IMG/VR virus record: IMGVR_UViG_3300032893_000165
Location: 1-38,275 of that record
Origin: a virus
Reading direction: 5' to 3' (one strand)
DNA length: 38,275 nt
Part shown: positions 5,473 through 12,274 of the stretch, piece by piece
How positions within the stretch are numbered: position 1 is the first letter of the stretch
How the letters are laid out: each line of letters begins with the position of its first letter
Position numbers and translations under genes: made by a program
The notes under the pieces: model-generated
Databases searched by the model: none
Seen by the model: the letters and a program-made list of their open reading frames with translations, nothing else
What the model was told of the DNA's origin: nothing

Positions 5473-5669
5473 TCCCGGGGTTCCTCCGGCAAGGCCTCCA
5501 GAATCAGCTTTCGCACCCACCCAGCCATGGACTCCACGGACCCCCGGGCCTGCTCCTCGAGGATGTAGTGCCAGAGGCGGATGTAGAGCTTTTCGGGCAA
5601 GTAGACCTGGATGGGCCTTTGCTGGGAGGTGGGCATCCGGGGGCGTCTGGTTGCTTTTGTCAGGCTCAT
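5469..5669 (-). CDS. Ribbon-helix-helix-like protein
   Basis: ATG at 5669; no clear Shine-Dalgarno is visible. The 66-residue product has a basic N-terminus, a strand (RPIQVYLPEKL) and two helices (YIRLWHYILEEQ and MAGWVRKLILEAL), the pattern of a ribbon-helix-helix DNA-binding protein. It precedes and overlaps the endonuclease VII-like gene, so the two probably move and are expressed as a cassette, with this protein controlling it. Divergent from the ERF gene with a gap of only 37 bases. Confidence 0.65.
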   Translation of the reverse strand: MSLTKATRRPRMPTSQQRPIQVYLPEKLYIRLWHYILEEQARGSVESMAGWVRKLILEALPEEPRE

Positions 5670-5679
5670 GCGCTAGACA
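5651..5679 (+). promoter_or_regulatory. Candidate promoter of the ERF gene
   Basis: TTGCTT at 5651-5656, 17 bases, then TAGACA at 5674-5679. The element GCTAGACAGTAACA resembles GCTGTAGACTCAACA found at 7979-7993 before another gene with a strong ribosome binding site. Match to sigma70 consensus is partial. It overlaps the start of the opposite-strand gene at 5669. Confidence 0.3.
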
Positions 5680-5706
5680 GTAACACGGCATGAAGGGAGC
5701 GACAAC

Positions 5707-6321
5707 GTGAGCGACGAAAGCGCAGACCCGGAATTGAAGCGGCTGGAGGACGTCATGGCTCGCGTGGAGGCCCTGGCTAGCAAGGCGCCGCCCGCCCCGG
5801 CCGAGCCAGACAGGTCCGAGCAGCTGAACGAGCTCGCCGCAGCCCTCGCCAAGGCCCAGGGGAAAATGGACTCCGCCAGCAAGGACTCCAGCAACCCCCA
5901 CTTTCAGTCGAAGTACGCGAGTCTTGCCTCCTGCTGGGAGGCCTGCCGGGAGCCCCTGAGCGCCAACGGCCTGGCGGTGGTGCAGCGGGTGAAGCAGGCC
6001 ACGGGGCAGGTGGTGGTGGTGGAAACCCTCCTGCTCCATGCCTCGGGGCAGTGGCTCAAGCAGGACGTCCGGCTCCCGGTGGACAAGCCAACGGCCCAGT
6101 CCGTCGGCTCGGCCATCACCTATGCCCGGCGGTACGGGCTGACGGCCATGGTGGGGATTGCCCCGGATGACGACGACGATGGGAATGCGGCGTCGGGAAA
6201 GACGGCCGCCTCCGCCCCACCCAAGGGCGGCACCTACGTCAAGCCAGCTAGCAAGCCAGACCCCCGCTTGACGGCGGAGCAGAACAAGGACATGCAGACC
6301 CTTTTCAGACCGGGAGCGTAA
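5707..6321 (+). CDS. erf: ERF-family single-strand annealing protein
   Basis: GTG at 5707 with GGGAG eight bases upstream; 204 residues. The conserved ERF core is clear: NPHFQSKYASLAS near 65, LSANGLAVVQ, the strand TLLLHASGQWL, then QSVGSAITYARRYGLTAMVGI and an acidic DDDDDGN. ERF proteins anneal complementary single strands during phage recombination and genome circularisation, as in P22. The N-terminal 40 residues are charged and the C-terminus is Ala/Pro/Lys rich. A Cas4-like nuclease nearby (7137-7913) could supply the partner exonuclease activity. Confidence 0.9.
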   Translation: MSDESADPELKRLEDVMARVEALASKAPPAPAEPDRSEQLNELAAALAKAQGKMDSASKDSSNPHFQSKYASLASCWEACREPLSANGLAVVQRVKQATGQVVVVETLLLHASGQWLKQDVRLPVDKPTAQSVGSAITYARRYGLTAMVGIAPDDDDDGNAASGKTAASAPPKGGTYVKPASKPDPRLTAEQNKDMQTLFRPGA

Positions 6322-6322
6322 A

Positions 6323-6694
6323 GTGGACCTGAGCAAACTGACAGCAGCGGTGGCGGAGACGGAGAGGGAGTTCAATCGGCTGGTGCAGGAGAACACTGGC
6401 CTTCGGGACCGGCTTTCTGACATTCAGGCCGCAGTGGCCGGGGCCCCATTCGCGCGACTGGAGGCGCGGGACGATGTCAAACCGAAAGCCCCCGTCGTCT
6501 CCCCTCGAGTGGCAAAGGGCAAGCGAGGCCGCCCATCGAAGATTTCGGATGCCGATGCCCGCGACATTGCCTCTCTCCGGGCCAAGGGCCTCCACGTCGC
6601 CGACATCGCCAAGCGCTACAAGGCCACCCCTCCCACTATCTACGCCGCCCTCAAGCGGGCCTCGGCCAATGGCAACGGAGCCGGCAAGCACTGA
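6323..6694 (+). CDS. HTH DNA-binding protein
   Basis: GTG at 6323 one base after the ERF stop, with GGGAG upstream. The 123-residue product has an N-terminal coiled coil (VAETEREFNRLVQENTGLRDRLSDI), a basic hook-like KGKRGRPSKIS and a C-terminal helix-turn-helix of the resolvase type (DIASLRAKGLHVADIAKRYKATPPTIYAALKRA without the catalytic part). It probably binds DNA as a dimer. Role in regulation or recombination is unknown; its place just after erf suggests co-expression. Confidence 0.7.
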   Translation: MDLSKLTAAVAETEREFNRLVQENTGLRDRLSDIQAAVAGAPFARLEARDDVKPKAPVVSPRVAKGKRGRPSKISDADARDIASLRAKGLHVADIAKRYKATPPTIYAALKRASANGNGAGKH

Positions 6695-6699
6695 CGGCA

Positions 6700-7179
6700 A
6701 TGACGCCCGAGGAGATTCTGGAGCACTGCATCCCGGAGCCGATGAGCGGCTGCTTGCTCTACCTGGGAGCAACCTCGGGCGGCTATCCGAAGGCCTGGGT
6801 GAACGGGCTGGGGGACAGGCGCCTCCATCCCATTATCTGCGAGTACGCGCATGGACCGAAGCCGAGCCCCCGCCACTATGCCTGTCACCGTTGCGATGTA
6901 CGGTTGTGTCTCGAACCGAAGCATCTGGTTTGGGGGCTGCCGAAGGAAAATGTGGACGGGACGCATGGCCGAGGAGTGGCGGGAGAGCATCACCACTGGC
7001 GTCGGATTCCATTCCTGCTCCGCGGAGAGGGCAACGGCCACGCTCATTTAACGGACGAATTGGTCTTGGAGATTCGCTCGGCGCCCGGCAAGCAGCGGGA
7101 CATCGCAAAGGCCTATGGCGTGAGCCAGTTTTGTGTATGGGCAATCAAGAACCGACAGACGTGGAAGCATCTTCGCTGA
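6700..7179 (+). CDS. HNH endonuclease with C-terminal HTH (homing type)
   Basis: ATG at 6700. The 159-residue product has the HNH_3-like core: HYACHRCDVRLC (Cys62, Cys65, Cys70), EPKHLVWG with His75 and KENVDGTHGRG with Asn84. The C-terminal part GNGHAHLTDELVLEIR and QRDIAKAYGVSQFCVWAI is a DNA-binding helix-turn-helix ending TWKHLR. The gene at 29616-30044 has the same build and ending. Free-standing HNH genes of this kind spread as homing endonucleases. Its 3' end overlaps the next gene start by 43 bases. Confidence 0.85.
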   Translation: MTPEEILEHCIPEPMSGCLLYLGATSGGYPKAWVNGLGDRRLHPIICEYAHGPKPSPRHYACHRCDVRLCLEPKHLVWGLPKENVDGTHGRGVAGEHHHWRRIPFLLRGEGNGHAHLTDELVLEIRSAPGKQRDIAKAYGVSQFCVWAIKNRQTWKHLR

Positions 7180-7913
7180 GGCTCCCCAGGGCGCTGCCGA
7201 CGGCGTCCCAATTGGATGTAAGTTTTAACTGTCCGGGAAGCCGGGAACTGCCGCATGTTGAGCCCGTGGCCACCCCGGCCATGCTCGCGGGGACGGCCCT
7301 GCACCTCACCCTCCAGCGGTGGATTGAGTCCGGATGCCCGGAGGACATCCCCGCGAACCCGGCCGTGGCGAGACGGCTCGCCCCCAGGGACAAGATTCCC
7401 ACCCTCCACAAGCTTCCCGAGCTCCCGGCCATCGCCGAGGTGGCGGTGTGGGTGGACCCCGTCTTCGAGACGGCTGGCGTCATCTGCACGGGAAGGCGTC
7501 CGGAGAAGCACGAGTACCAGGTCGGCGAGCACATTTTCAGCGGCACCATCGACGCCGTGGGTCAGCTCGACACGGGTGAGGTGGTGGCCCTGGACTGGAA
7601 GGGCCGGACCCGGAGCGACTGGCAGGTCCGCTTCGCCGGGGTGGCTGTCGCCTTGCTCACCAAGGCCCCGGAGGTGACGGCACTGGAAATTTTCAACCCC
7701 TCGGGCTTATGGGACCGACGCCCCATGGACACCGAGGACGTGGCCGTCTGCCTCGAGCAGCTCCGGGAGCACGCCCGGGAGCTCCTGGCCCAGCGGTCGG
7801 GCTTTCCCCCCAGGTTTCAGACCGGCGAGCATTGCCGCTATTGCAGGGCCTACGAGGCCTGTCCTAAGCGCGAGGAGGCCCGGGCCTACCGGACCAAGGG
7901 GAACGGCAAATGA
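7137..7913 (+). CDS. Cas4-like PD-(D/E)XK nuclease with Fe-S cluster
   Basis: ATG at 7137 gives 258 residues but has no clear ribosome binding site; a GTG at 7164 is possible. The conserved region starts at TASQLDVSFNCPGS. Active-site features: the helix AGTALHLTLQRW, Asp139 in SGTIDAV and Asp153-Trp-Lys155 in VALDWKGR. Four cysteines match the iron-sulphur pattern of Cas4/AddB nucleases: Cys32, then Cys233-x2-Cys236-x5-Cys242 near the C-terminus. It probably degrades DNA ends and works with the ERF protein in recombination. No CRISPR array is present. The HNH gene overlapping its start may have replaced the original 5' end. Confidence 0.8.
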   Translation: MGNQEPTDVEASSLRLPRALPTASQLDVSFNCPGSRELPHVEPVATPAMLAGTALHLTLQRWIESGCPEDIPANPAVARRLAPRDKIPTLHKLPELPAIAEVAVWVDPVFETAGVICTGRRPEKHEYQVGEHIFSGTIDAVGQLDTGEVVALDWKGRTRSDWQVRFAGVAVALLTKAPEVTALEIFNPSGLWDRRPMDTEDVAVCLEQLREHARELLAQRSGFPPRFQTGEHCRYCRAYEACPKREEARAYRTKGNGK

Positions 7914-8015
7914 GCGCTCCTGGGCCCAGCCAGGGCCCTTCCCGAGCCATCGCCTGGTTGCTCCCTGACTCCGTGTCGCTGTAGACTCAACAGAACGCCC
8001 GTCCAGGAGGTCAGC
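7914..8015 (+). promoter_or_regulatory. Intergenic region with hairpin and candidate promoter
   Basis: GGGCCC at 7922-7927 and 7933-7938 can pair around a five-base loop, but no T-run follows, so a factor-independent terminator is not supported. TTGCTC at 7958-7963 and TAGACT at 7982-7987 (18-base spacer) resemble the element at 5651-5679. AGGAGG precedes the next ATG at 8016. Confidence 0.3.
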
Positions 8016-8498
8016 ATGGCCCCCAACGCCTGTCCATTCCGCAGAGACCATGAGTGGGACGAGGACGGGCTGTGTCGCCACTGCTACGCCCAGCGGCCGG
8101 AGAACGACGTGCCGTCCGAGGCCGTCACCCCTCCCCATGGAATCACTCTCCGGGACGCGCAGTACGAGGCCGAGGCCCAGATGATGAGGACGGTCGCCTC
8201 CCTGACGTCAGCCGTTGTCGCCAGTGGGACGGCCGCCCCGCTGGTGCCGGCCGTTGTCACCGGCGGCACTTGGCTCATCACTCCCCAGGCTGACGTACGC
8301 ATCGTGGACAACACACATACCCACGACTGGGTCGCCTACGTCAATGCGGACGCCGTCCACTGTCGGCATTGCCTCGAGAAAGTCTCAGGAATGCAGATGC
8401 TTCAGAGCAACGAGACCCTGCCGCCCCAGGGCCTCGAGTCCCCTGAGGGCCAGGCCTTCATCTCCCGCATCTTCAAGGCGTCTACGGACAAGAAGTGA
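8016..8498 (+). CDS. Hypothetical protein with paired Cys motifs
   Basis: ATG at 8016 after a strong AGGAGG; 160 residues. Two similar Cys/His clusters frame the protein: HEWDEDGLCRHC near residue 12-23 and HDWVAYVNADAVHCRHC in the last third, each reading H-[ED]-W ... C-x2-C, which suggests an internal duplication of a small zinc-binding unit. The middle is hydrophobic and Ala/Val rich (ASLTSAVVASGTAAPLVPAVV). No family is recognised. Confidence 0.75.
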   Translation: MAPNACPFRRDHEWDEDGLCRHCYAQRPENDVPSEAVTPPHGITLRDAQYEAEAQMMRTVASLTSAVVASGTAAPLVPAVVTGGTWLITPQADVRIVDNTHTHDWVAYVNADAVHCRHCLEKVSGMQMLQSNETLPPQGLESPEGQAFISRIFKASTDKK

Positions 8499-8704
8499 AA
8501 TCAAGTCCACAGGTAGTCCACAAAGGCAAGGGCATCCTGATGTTCACGGAGGTGGCCAGGGAGACGGAGCAGGCGGTGAAGCTCAAGCTCGAGACCGGCC
8601 GCTACGTCTGGGTGCCCAAGGACAAGGTCATCGGGGGATGGAGGGGCGGCATGGAGAAGGGCGGGGCCATTCAGCTGCCGGGGTGGCTGGCGGAGCGGCT
8701 GTGA
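8495..8704 (+). CDS. Small hypothetical protein
   Basis: GTG at 8495 overlaps the preceding stop (GTGA). The 69-residue product has alternating strands (KGILMFTEV, VKLKLETGRYVWVPKDKVIGG) typical of a small beta-barrel and ends LPGWLAERL. No catalytic motif is seen. It is coupled to the methyltransferase gene downstream (GTGA again), so a role beside modification is possible but unproven. Confidence 0.65.
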   Translation: MKSSPQVVHKGKGILMFTEVARETEQAVKLKLETGRYVWVPKDKVIGGWRGGMEKGGAIQLPGWLAERL

Positions 8705-9465
8705 GGCCCTACTTCCAGGCAAAGGGCGTGACGCTCTTCCATGGGGACTGCCGCGAGGTGCTGACGGCGCTGACGTGGGACGTCTGCCTCACGGATCCCC
8801 CCTACTCCAAGCGGGTGGTGGAGCGGACCCGGAAGCAGGGACAGCTGGCCCGAGAGTCATTCGACCCAGAGGGCGGCAAGCGGTGCGACGGGAAGGCCAC
8901 CTGCGTCCAGCCGTTCCAGTTCCAGTACGAGGGCGAGGACGACCTGGCGCACGCCGTGGGTCCGCTGCTCGGTCGGACCCGACGCTGGTGCGGCCTCTTC
9001 TCGGACGTGGAGTCCGCACACATCTGGCGCGAGGCACTCTGTGCGGGCGGGTTTCGCTACATCCGGACGTGCGCCTGGGTGAAGCCGGGGAGCGCGCCGC
9101 AGTTCACCGGGGACCGACCGGCGCAGGGATGGGAGCCGCTGACGCTCTGCCATGGGCCCGACGGGCGCATGCGGTGGAACGGCGGCGGCAATCCCGGCGT
9201 CTGGACTGAGCCTCCGCCCCAGGGCGACGAGCGCGGCTATGGTGGCCAGAAGCCCGAGACGCTCATGCGCCGGCTTGTCCGTCTCTTCTCGGACGAATGG
9301 GAAACCGTCCTTGATCCATTCGCGGGTTCCGGGACGACGCTCGTCGCCGCATTCCAACTCAACCGCAAGGCCATTGGCATCGAATCGAGAGAAGAATCCT
9401 GCGAGCTTATCGCCAAGCGGCTGGAACGGGAAATGGCCCAAGGCAATCTCTTTGAGGTCGCCTGA
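8701..9465 (+). CDS. DNA methyltransferase, DPPY type
   Basis: GTG at 8701 overlaps the preceding stop. The 254-residue product has the catalytic DPPY at 32-35 (TDPPYSKRV), near an N-terminal GDCREVL, and the S-adenosylmethionine loop FAGSGTT at 207-213, followed by AIGIE. Catalytic motif before cofactor motif is the beta order of N6-adenine or N4-cytosine methyltransferases. No partner restriction enzyme lies beside it, so an orphan enzyme protecting phage DNA from host restriction is likely. Target sequence cannot be read from the protein. Confidence 0.85.
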   Translation: MRPYFQAKGVTLFHGDCREVLTALTWDVCLTDPPYSKRVVERTRKQGQLARESFDPEGGKRCDGKATCVQPFQFQYEGEDDLAHAVGPLLGRTRRWCGLFSDVESAHIWREALCAGGFRYIRTCAWVKPGSAPQFTGDRPAQGWEPLTLCHGPDGRMRWNGGGNPGVWTEPPPQGDERGYGGQKPETLMRRLVRLFSDEWETVLDPFAGSGTTLVAAFQLNRKAIGIESREESCELIAKRLEREMAQGNLFEVA

Positions 9466-10094
9466 TGGGTGCCCAAGCCGCCAGGCAGCTGAGTTCAGGC
9501 CAGGAAACAGCACCCCCTGGCCGTCCCTTCCGGCCGGGCCAGTCGGGCAATCCGGGCGGAAGGCCCAAGCGTCTGGCGGAGTTACAGGCCCTCAGCCAGG
9601 TCAACTTCCCGGTCGCCGTGGAGCGGTTGGCCAAGTTGATTCAGTCCCAAGACGAAGAGCTGGCTTTCCGCGTCATCCAGTTCGTCTTCCTGTACGTGCT
9701 GGGCAAGCCCGCAGAGGCCACGTCCCTGGCCCACCTCGAGGCCATGCGTGCTCGGCTGACGGAGCTCGTCGTCCCTCCACTTCCCGAACCTGAACCCGCA
9801 GAACCTCCGGCACCGCTTCCCCCTGCCGTGCCGGAGCCGGCGCCTTGCCCGAGCCGCCCGGAGGCGCCCCCAGAGGCCGTGCGTGTGGACACAGCCCCAC
9901 CGCACGTGCCCCTGGGCTTTGAGCTGACGCCGGAGCGGGCGAAGTTGCTGGAGGAAATCAAGCCTCCGGAGCCAAAGCCCCAGGGCTTGCGCTGTCTCTT
10001 CCGGGGCAAGGACGGCCAGTGCCCAGACACCGCCCTGGACGGCAAGCAGTGGTGTGCAGGGCATCTGGCCAAGCTCTTCGAGGTGACCAAGTGA
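9465..10094 (+). CDS. DUF5681-like protein with C-terminal Cys motif
   Basis: ATG at 9465 overlaps the methyltransferase stop (TGATG). The N-terminus has FRPGQSGNPGGRPK, the signature of the DUF5681 type region found on phage proteins, often near terminase genes. A helical segment follows (VAVERLAKLIQSQDEELAFRVIQFVF), then a long Pro/Glu-rich linker (about residues 105-150) and a C-terminal Cys/His cluster (CLFRGKDGQCP ... WCAGH). It could be a DNA-packaging accessory or small-terminase-like protein. That is inference. Confidence 0.65.
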   Translation: MGAQAARQLSSGQETAPPGRPFRPGQSGNPGGRPKRLAELQALSQVNFPVAVERLAKLIQSQDEELAFRVIQFVFLYVLGKPAEATSLAHLEAMRARLTELVVPPLPEPEPAEPPAPLPPAVPEPAPCPSRPEAPPEAVRVDTAPPHVPLGFELTPERAKLLEEIKPPEPKPQGLRCLFRGKDGQCPDTALDGKQWCAGHLAKLFEVTK

Positions 10095-10336
10095 AGGCCG
10101 AGAAAATTCCCGAGGCAATCCCCGGAACGCATTATGAGCTTGTCATGGATGGCGAACATCATCACGAGATTCGACAGGCGTTAGCGCGACTACACAAAGC
10201 CGCCCTCGCCTTCTGGGTGGGGCATGGGGCGGTCTGCGAGGGCGGCAGGGTCTGCGATGAGATGTCGGCCGCTATGAACCACGCCGGTTTCGTCATGAAA
10301 GTGCCGAGCCACCCGCATCGTCGGGAGTGGTCATGA
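10091..10336 (+). CDS. Small hypothetical protein
   Basis: GTG at 10091 overlaps the previous stop (GTGA). The 81-residue product is His- and Cys-containing (DGEHHHEIRQALARLHKAAL, then AVCEGGRVCDEM) and ends with basic residues HPHRREWS. No family is recognised. It is part of a run of short coupled genes leading to the terminase. Confidence 0.65.
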   Translation: MKAEKIPEAIPGTHYELVMDGEHHHEIRQALARLHKAALAFWVGHGAVCEGGRVCDEMSAAMNHAGFVMKVPSHPHRREWS

Positions 10337-10629
10337 AGCTCGAAACCCCGCTGCTCGATGAGTTTTGCCGCTTCGTCCGAAACATCCCCGGCACGGAGAT
10401 GCTCGCCACCTTCCGGGCCCCGGACGGCAGCCAGCGCCAGTTCAACCTCGTGGCCCTGCTCGAGGAGGTCCACCAGGCCCTCCACTCCACCCACCACTTC
10501 ATCGACCCGACCGGGCCCAGGAATGATGCCTTTCGTCCTGAGCCTGTCTTCGTGAAGCCCGAGGACAACCCTACGGGCAGGGCAGCTGTGGGACATCCAC
10601 ACGGCCTCGACGGAATGGAAGGACTCTGA
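10333..10629 (+). CDS. Small hypothetical protein
   Basis: ATG at 10333 overlaps the previous stop as ATGA, with GGGAG upstream. The 98-residue product begins MKLETPLLDEFCRFVRNIPGT and has a helix (LVALLEEVHQALHSTHHF). Its C-terminal part is Pro/Gly rich with no recognisable motif. Function is unknown. Confidence 0.65.
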   Translation: MKLETPLLDEFCRFVRNIPGTEMLATFRAPDGSQRQFNLVALLEEVHQALHSTHHFIDPTGPRNDAFRPEPVFVKPEDNPTGRAAVGHPHGLDGMEGL

Positions 10630-10970
10630 TGGCCTACCAAGGGAAGTTCTGGAGAGGCAACATCGAGCGCCACAACGGGCGGGAGGACAGAATCCGCCCC
10701 AACCCGGAGGCCCCGCCCATGCACGAGGGCCCGGGTGACTTCGACAAGGGCATCCCCAAGGGCGCAGACGCTCCTCCCGAGGGCTCGAGCCAGCCCAAGG
10801 TGACGAAGAAGGGCGGAGATGAATTCCCTCTCAGGCATGCCCACACGCTGCCCAGGCGACGCCAGCTCCACCAAGTCCTGATGGCCCACGTGCTTCGCAA
10901 GGCAGACGACGGAACCACTATGGGCACGGCCATTGGAGGCGGTGCGGCAGGAGGAGGAGCAGGGACATGA
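10629..10970 (+). CDS. Hypothetical basic protein with Gly-rich tail
   Basis: ATG at 10629 in a TGATG overlap. The 113-residue product is polar and charged (GNIERHNGREDRIRPNPEAPP), probably disordered over the first 70 residues, with a helix RQLHQVLMAHVLRKAD and a glycine-rich end (GGGAAGGGAG). The segment AHVLRKAD loosely resembles the RAAVLR motif in three genes downstream. No function can be assigned. Confidence 0.6.
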   Translation: MAYQGKFWRGNIERHNGREDRIRPNPEAPPMHEGPGDFDKGIPKGADAPPEGSSQPKVTKKGGDEFPLRHAHTLPRRRQLHQVLMAHVLRKADDGTTMGTAIGGGAAGGGAGT

Positions 10971-11209
10971 CTGACCCAGCCATATATCGACGCTGGCGTC
11001 ATGGAACTGTAGCGCATGGGGTCCTGACCCCTGGACCGCTACACCAAAGCTTTGCTCCTGGAGTGCTTGGTCGGGCGAGGCATTGGGTCCTTGACGAGGC
11101 GGTGACTTACGGAAGCGAGCACAAGACGACCCTGGAGGACGCACTCGCCGCAGCCATTCAGCACGGCAAGCTTCGGCCGATGATGGGCTTCGGAAAGGAT
11201 GAAACATGA
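10967..11209 (+). CDS. Small hypothetical protein
   Basis: ATG at 10967 overlaps the previous stop (ATGA). The 80-residue product MTDPAIYRRWRHGTVAHGV... is basic at the N-terminus and helical in LEDALAAAIQHGKL. No family is recognised. Confidence 0.6.
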   Translation: MTDPAIYRRWRHGTVAHGVLTPGPLHQSFAPGVLGRARHWVLDEAVTYGSEHKTTLEDALAAAIQHGKLRPMMGFGKDET

Positions 11210-11406
11210 TGATGCCACCGGGCCAGATGCCACCCATGCCCATGCAGGGCAACCCGATGATGGGGAACCTCGCTCGAGCAGCCGTGCTCCGGGGTCGTCC
11301 GGGCATGCCGCCGCCCATGGCTCCCCAGCCCATGGGCTTCCCCAACACCCAGCCCCCTCCTCCCTCTGGAGGGCTGATGCCTCCCTCCACCGCAAGGGGT
11401 TACTGA
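11206..11406 (+). CDS. Met/Pro-rich small protein
   Basis: ATG at 11206 overlaps the previous stop (ATGA). The 66-residue product is unusual in composition: about one third Met or Pro (MMMPPGQMPPMPMQGNPMM at the start). The only charged segment is LARAAVLRGRPG in the middle, containing RAAVLR, a hexapeptide repeated in two of the next three genes. It is likely disordered. Function is unknown; an adaptor carrying a short binding motif is one idea. Confidence 0.6.
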   Translation: MMMPPGQMPPMPMQGNPMMGNLARAAVLRGRPGMPPPMAPQPMGFPNTQPPPPSGGLMPPSTARGY

Positions 11407-11407
11407 C

Positions 11408-11602
11408 ATGCCCAGGAGCCAAGAGAAGTCCGTCCCGGAGAACATCGAGCGCCTGGCGCACTCCCACCCCGAGTTTCCCCCCAAGCAGCGGGTGGCGGTG
11501 GCCTTCGCCGAGGCACGGCGTGCCGGAGGGCATCCGGGCAAGAGAAGTGCTGCCAGGGCCGCTGTGTTGCGCAAGAAGGCCTCGGACAACGGAGAGGGCT
11601 AG
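11408..11602 (+). CDS. Small basic protein, DUF6496-like
   Basis: ATG at 11408 one base after the previous stop. The 64-residue product contains FPPKQRVAVAFAEARRAGGHPGK, which resembles small phage proteins with the pattern KQ-x-AIA-x2-EAR-x-AG (DUF6496-like, from memory). RAAVLR follows at residues 49-54. Basic throughout, so nucleic-acid or virion DNA contact is possible. The family resemblance is a guess from pattern. Confidence 0.6.
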   Translation: MPRSQEKSVPENIERLAHSHPEFPPKQRVAVAFAEARRAGGHPGKRSAARAAVLRKKASDNGEG

Positions 11603-11755
11603 ATGGTCCGCAGCCTCAGTCAGCAGCTCTTGCGCATCGCCTCGGAACTAGAGGCCCTGGGCCACGTCCAGTCCGACCGGGAGCGCCTAGCGGCAGAGCT
11701 CCGTAAGCTGGTCCGCCTAATGGCCGGCGAATGCACCGAAAAGGAGGCGGCATGA
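11603..11755 (+). CDS. 50-residue helical protein
   Basis: ATG at 11603 directly follows the previous TAG, and the TGA at 11753-11755 overlaps the next ATG (ATGA). The product begins MVRSLSQQLLRIASELEALG and continues as amphipathic helix (DRERLAAELRKLVRLMAG), ending GECTEKEAA; a two-helix hairpin or coiled coil is likely. It fills the gap exactly between two genes, which supports it despite its size. Function is unknown. Confidence 0.6.
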   Translation: MVRSLSQQLLRIASELEALGHVQSDRERLAAELRKLVRLMAGECTEKEAA

Positions 11756-11970
11756 GCGAGAACCCAAATTGGAAGGTCCAGCACCACGTCATGCAGGTGG
11801 GGACGGACGACAACGGCCGAGCCAAGTGGGGCGTCATCAAGGGCTCCACGGACGTCAAGGACATGGTGTCCATACACAACAACCGCAGTTCCGCGCACCG
11901 GATGGCCAAGAAGCTAAACGGACCCCAGGCCTCCGCGATGCGAGCGGCCGTCCTTCGGGAGAACGAGTGA
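11752..11970 (+). CDS. Small hypothetical protein (DUF2188-like pattern)
   Basis: ATG at 11752 is chosen over an in-frame ATG at 11731 because AAGGAGG lies immediately upstream and the start overlaps the previous stop. The 72-residue product has WKVQHHVMQVGTDDNGRAKWGV and a C-terminal helix HRMAKKLNG, loosely like small proteins with a DUF2188-type strand-strand-helix layout. It ends with RAAVLRENE, the third occurrence of that hexapeptide. Function is unknown. Confidence 0.65.
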   Translation: MSENPNWKVQHHVMQVGTDDNGRAKWGVIKGSTDVKDMVSIHNNRSSAHRMAKKLNGPQASAMRAAVLRENE

Positions 11971-12062
11971 CCAACCATCCCCTCATTTACTATGTGGAGC
12001 TCTACATCGCCGGCGTTCTTCTCGGTCTGATTCTCTGGCGGCTGACGACGAGAAGGTGGTGA
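11967..12062 (+). CDS. 31-residue membrane peptide
   Basis: GTG at 11967 overlaps the previous stop (GTGA), and the TGA at 12060-12062 overlaps the next GTG (GTGA). The peptide VTNHPLIYYVELYIAGVLL, then GLILWRLTTRRW, has one hydrophobic span followed by a basic tail. Length, hydrophobic span and basic end are similar to the peptide at 1554-1649. It may be a small membrane peptide; function is unknown. Confidence 0.55.
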   Translation: MTNHPLIYYVELYIAGVLLGLILWRLTTRRW

Positions 12063-12274
12063 GTCTCCCGGACGAAAAAGGCCTGCTCGACTACGTCGCG
12101 GCCTTCGACGAAGTCTTCGACCGGCTTGGCGGGGCCGATGGCCTCTACGACTGGGCAGCCCAGTCCCCCGAGAACCTCCGGGAGTTCTACAAGCTCATTG
12201 CCAAGCGGCTGCCCAATGAAGTGACGGGCGAAGCAGGGGGCCCCGTTCGCATTGTTGTCCAATTCCCGCCATGA
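12059..12274 (+). CDS. Putative small terminase-like protein
   Basis: GTG at 12059 gives the GTGA overlap seen through this operon; a GTG one codon upstream is also possible. The 71-residue product contains GLYDWAAQSPENLREFYKLIAKRLPNEV followed by GGPVRIVVQFPP, a pattern often found just before large terminase genes (a helix with REFY, then a short strand). The TerL ATG overlaps its stop. No helix-turn-helix is visible, so it may be a domain of, or partner to, the small terminase rather than the full DNA-recognition subunit. Confidence 0.5.
   Translation: MSLPDEKGLLDYVAAFDEVFDRLGGADGLYDWAAQSPENLREFYKLIAKRLPNEVTGEAGGPVRIVVQFPP

Noticed and set aside
7137-7913. Cas4 as evidence of a CRISPR system
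   Set aside because: No cas1, cas2, effector or array in the window; Cas4-like nucleases occur alone in phages.
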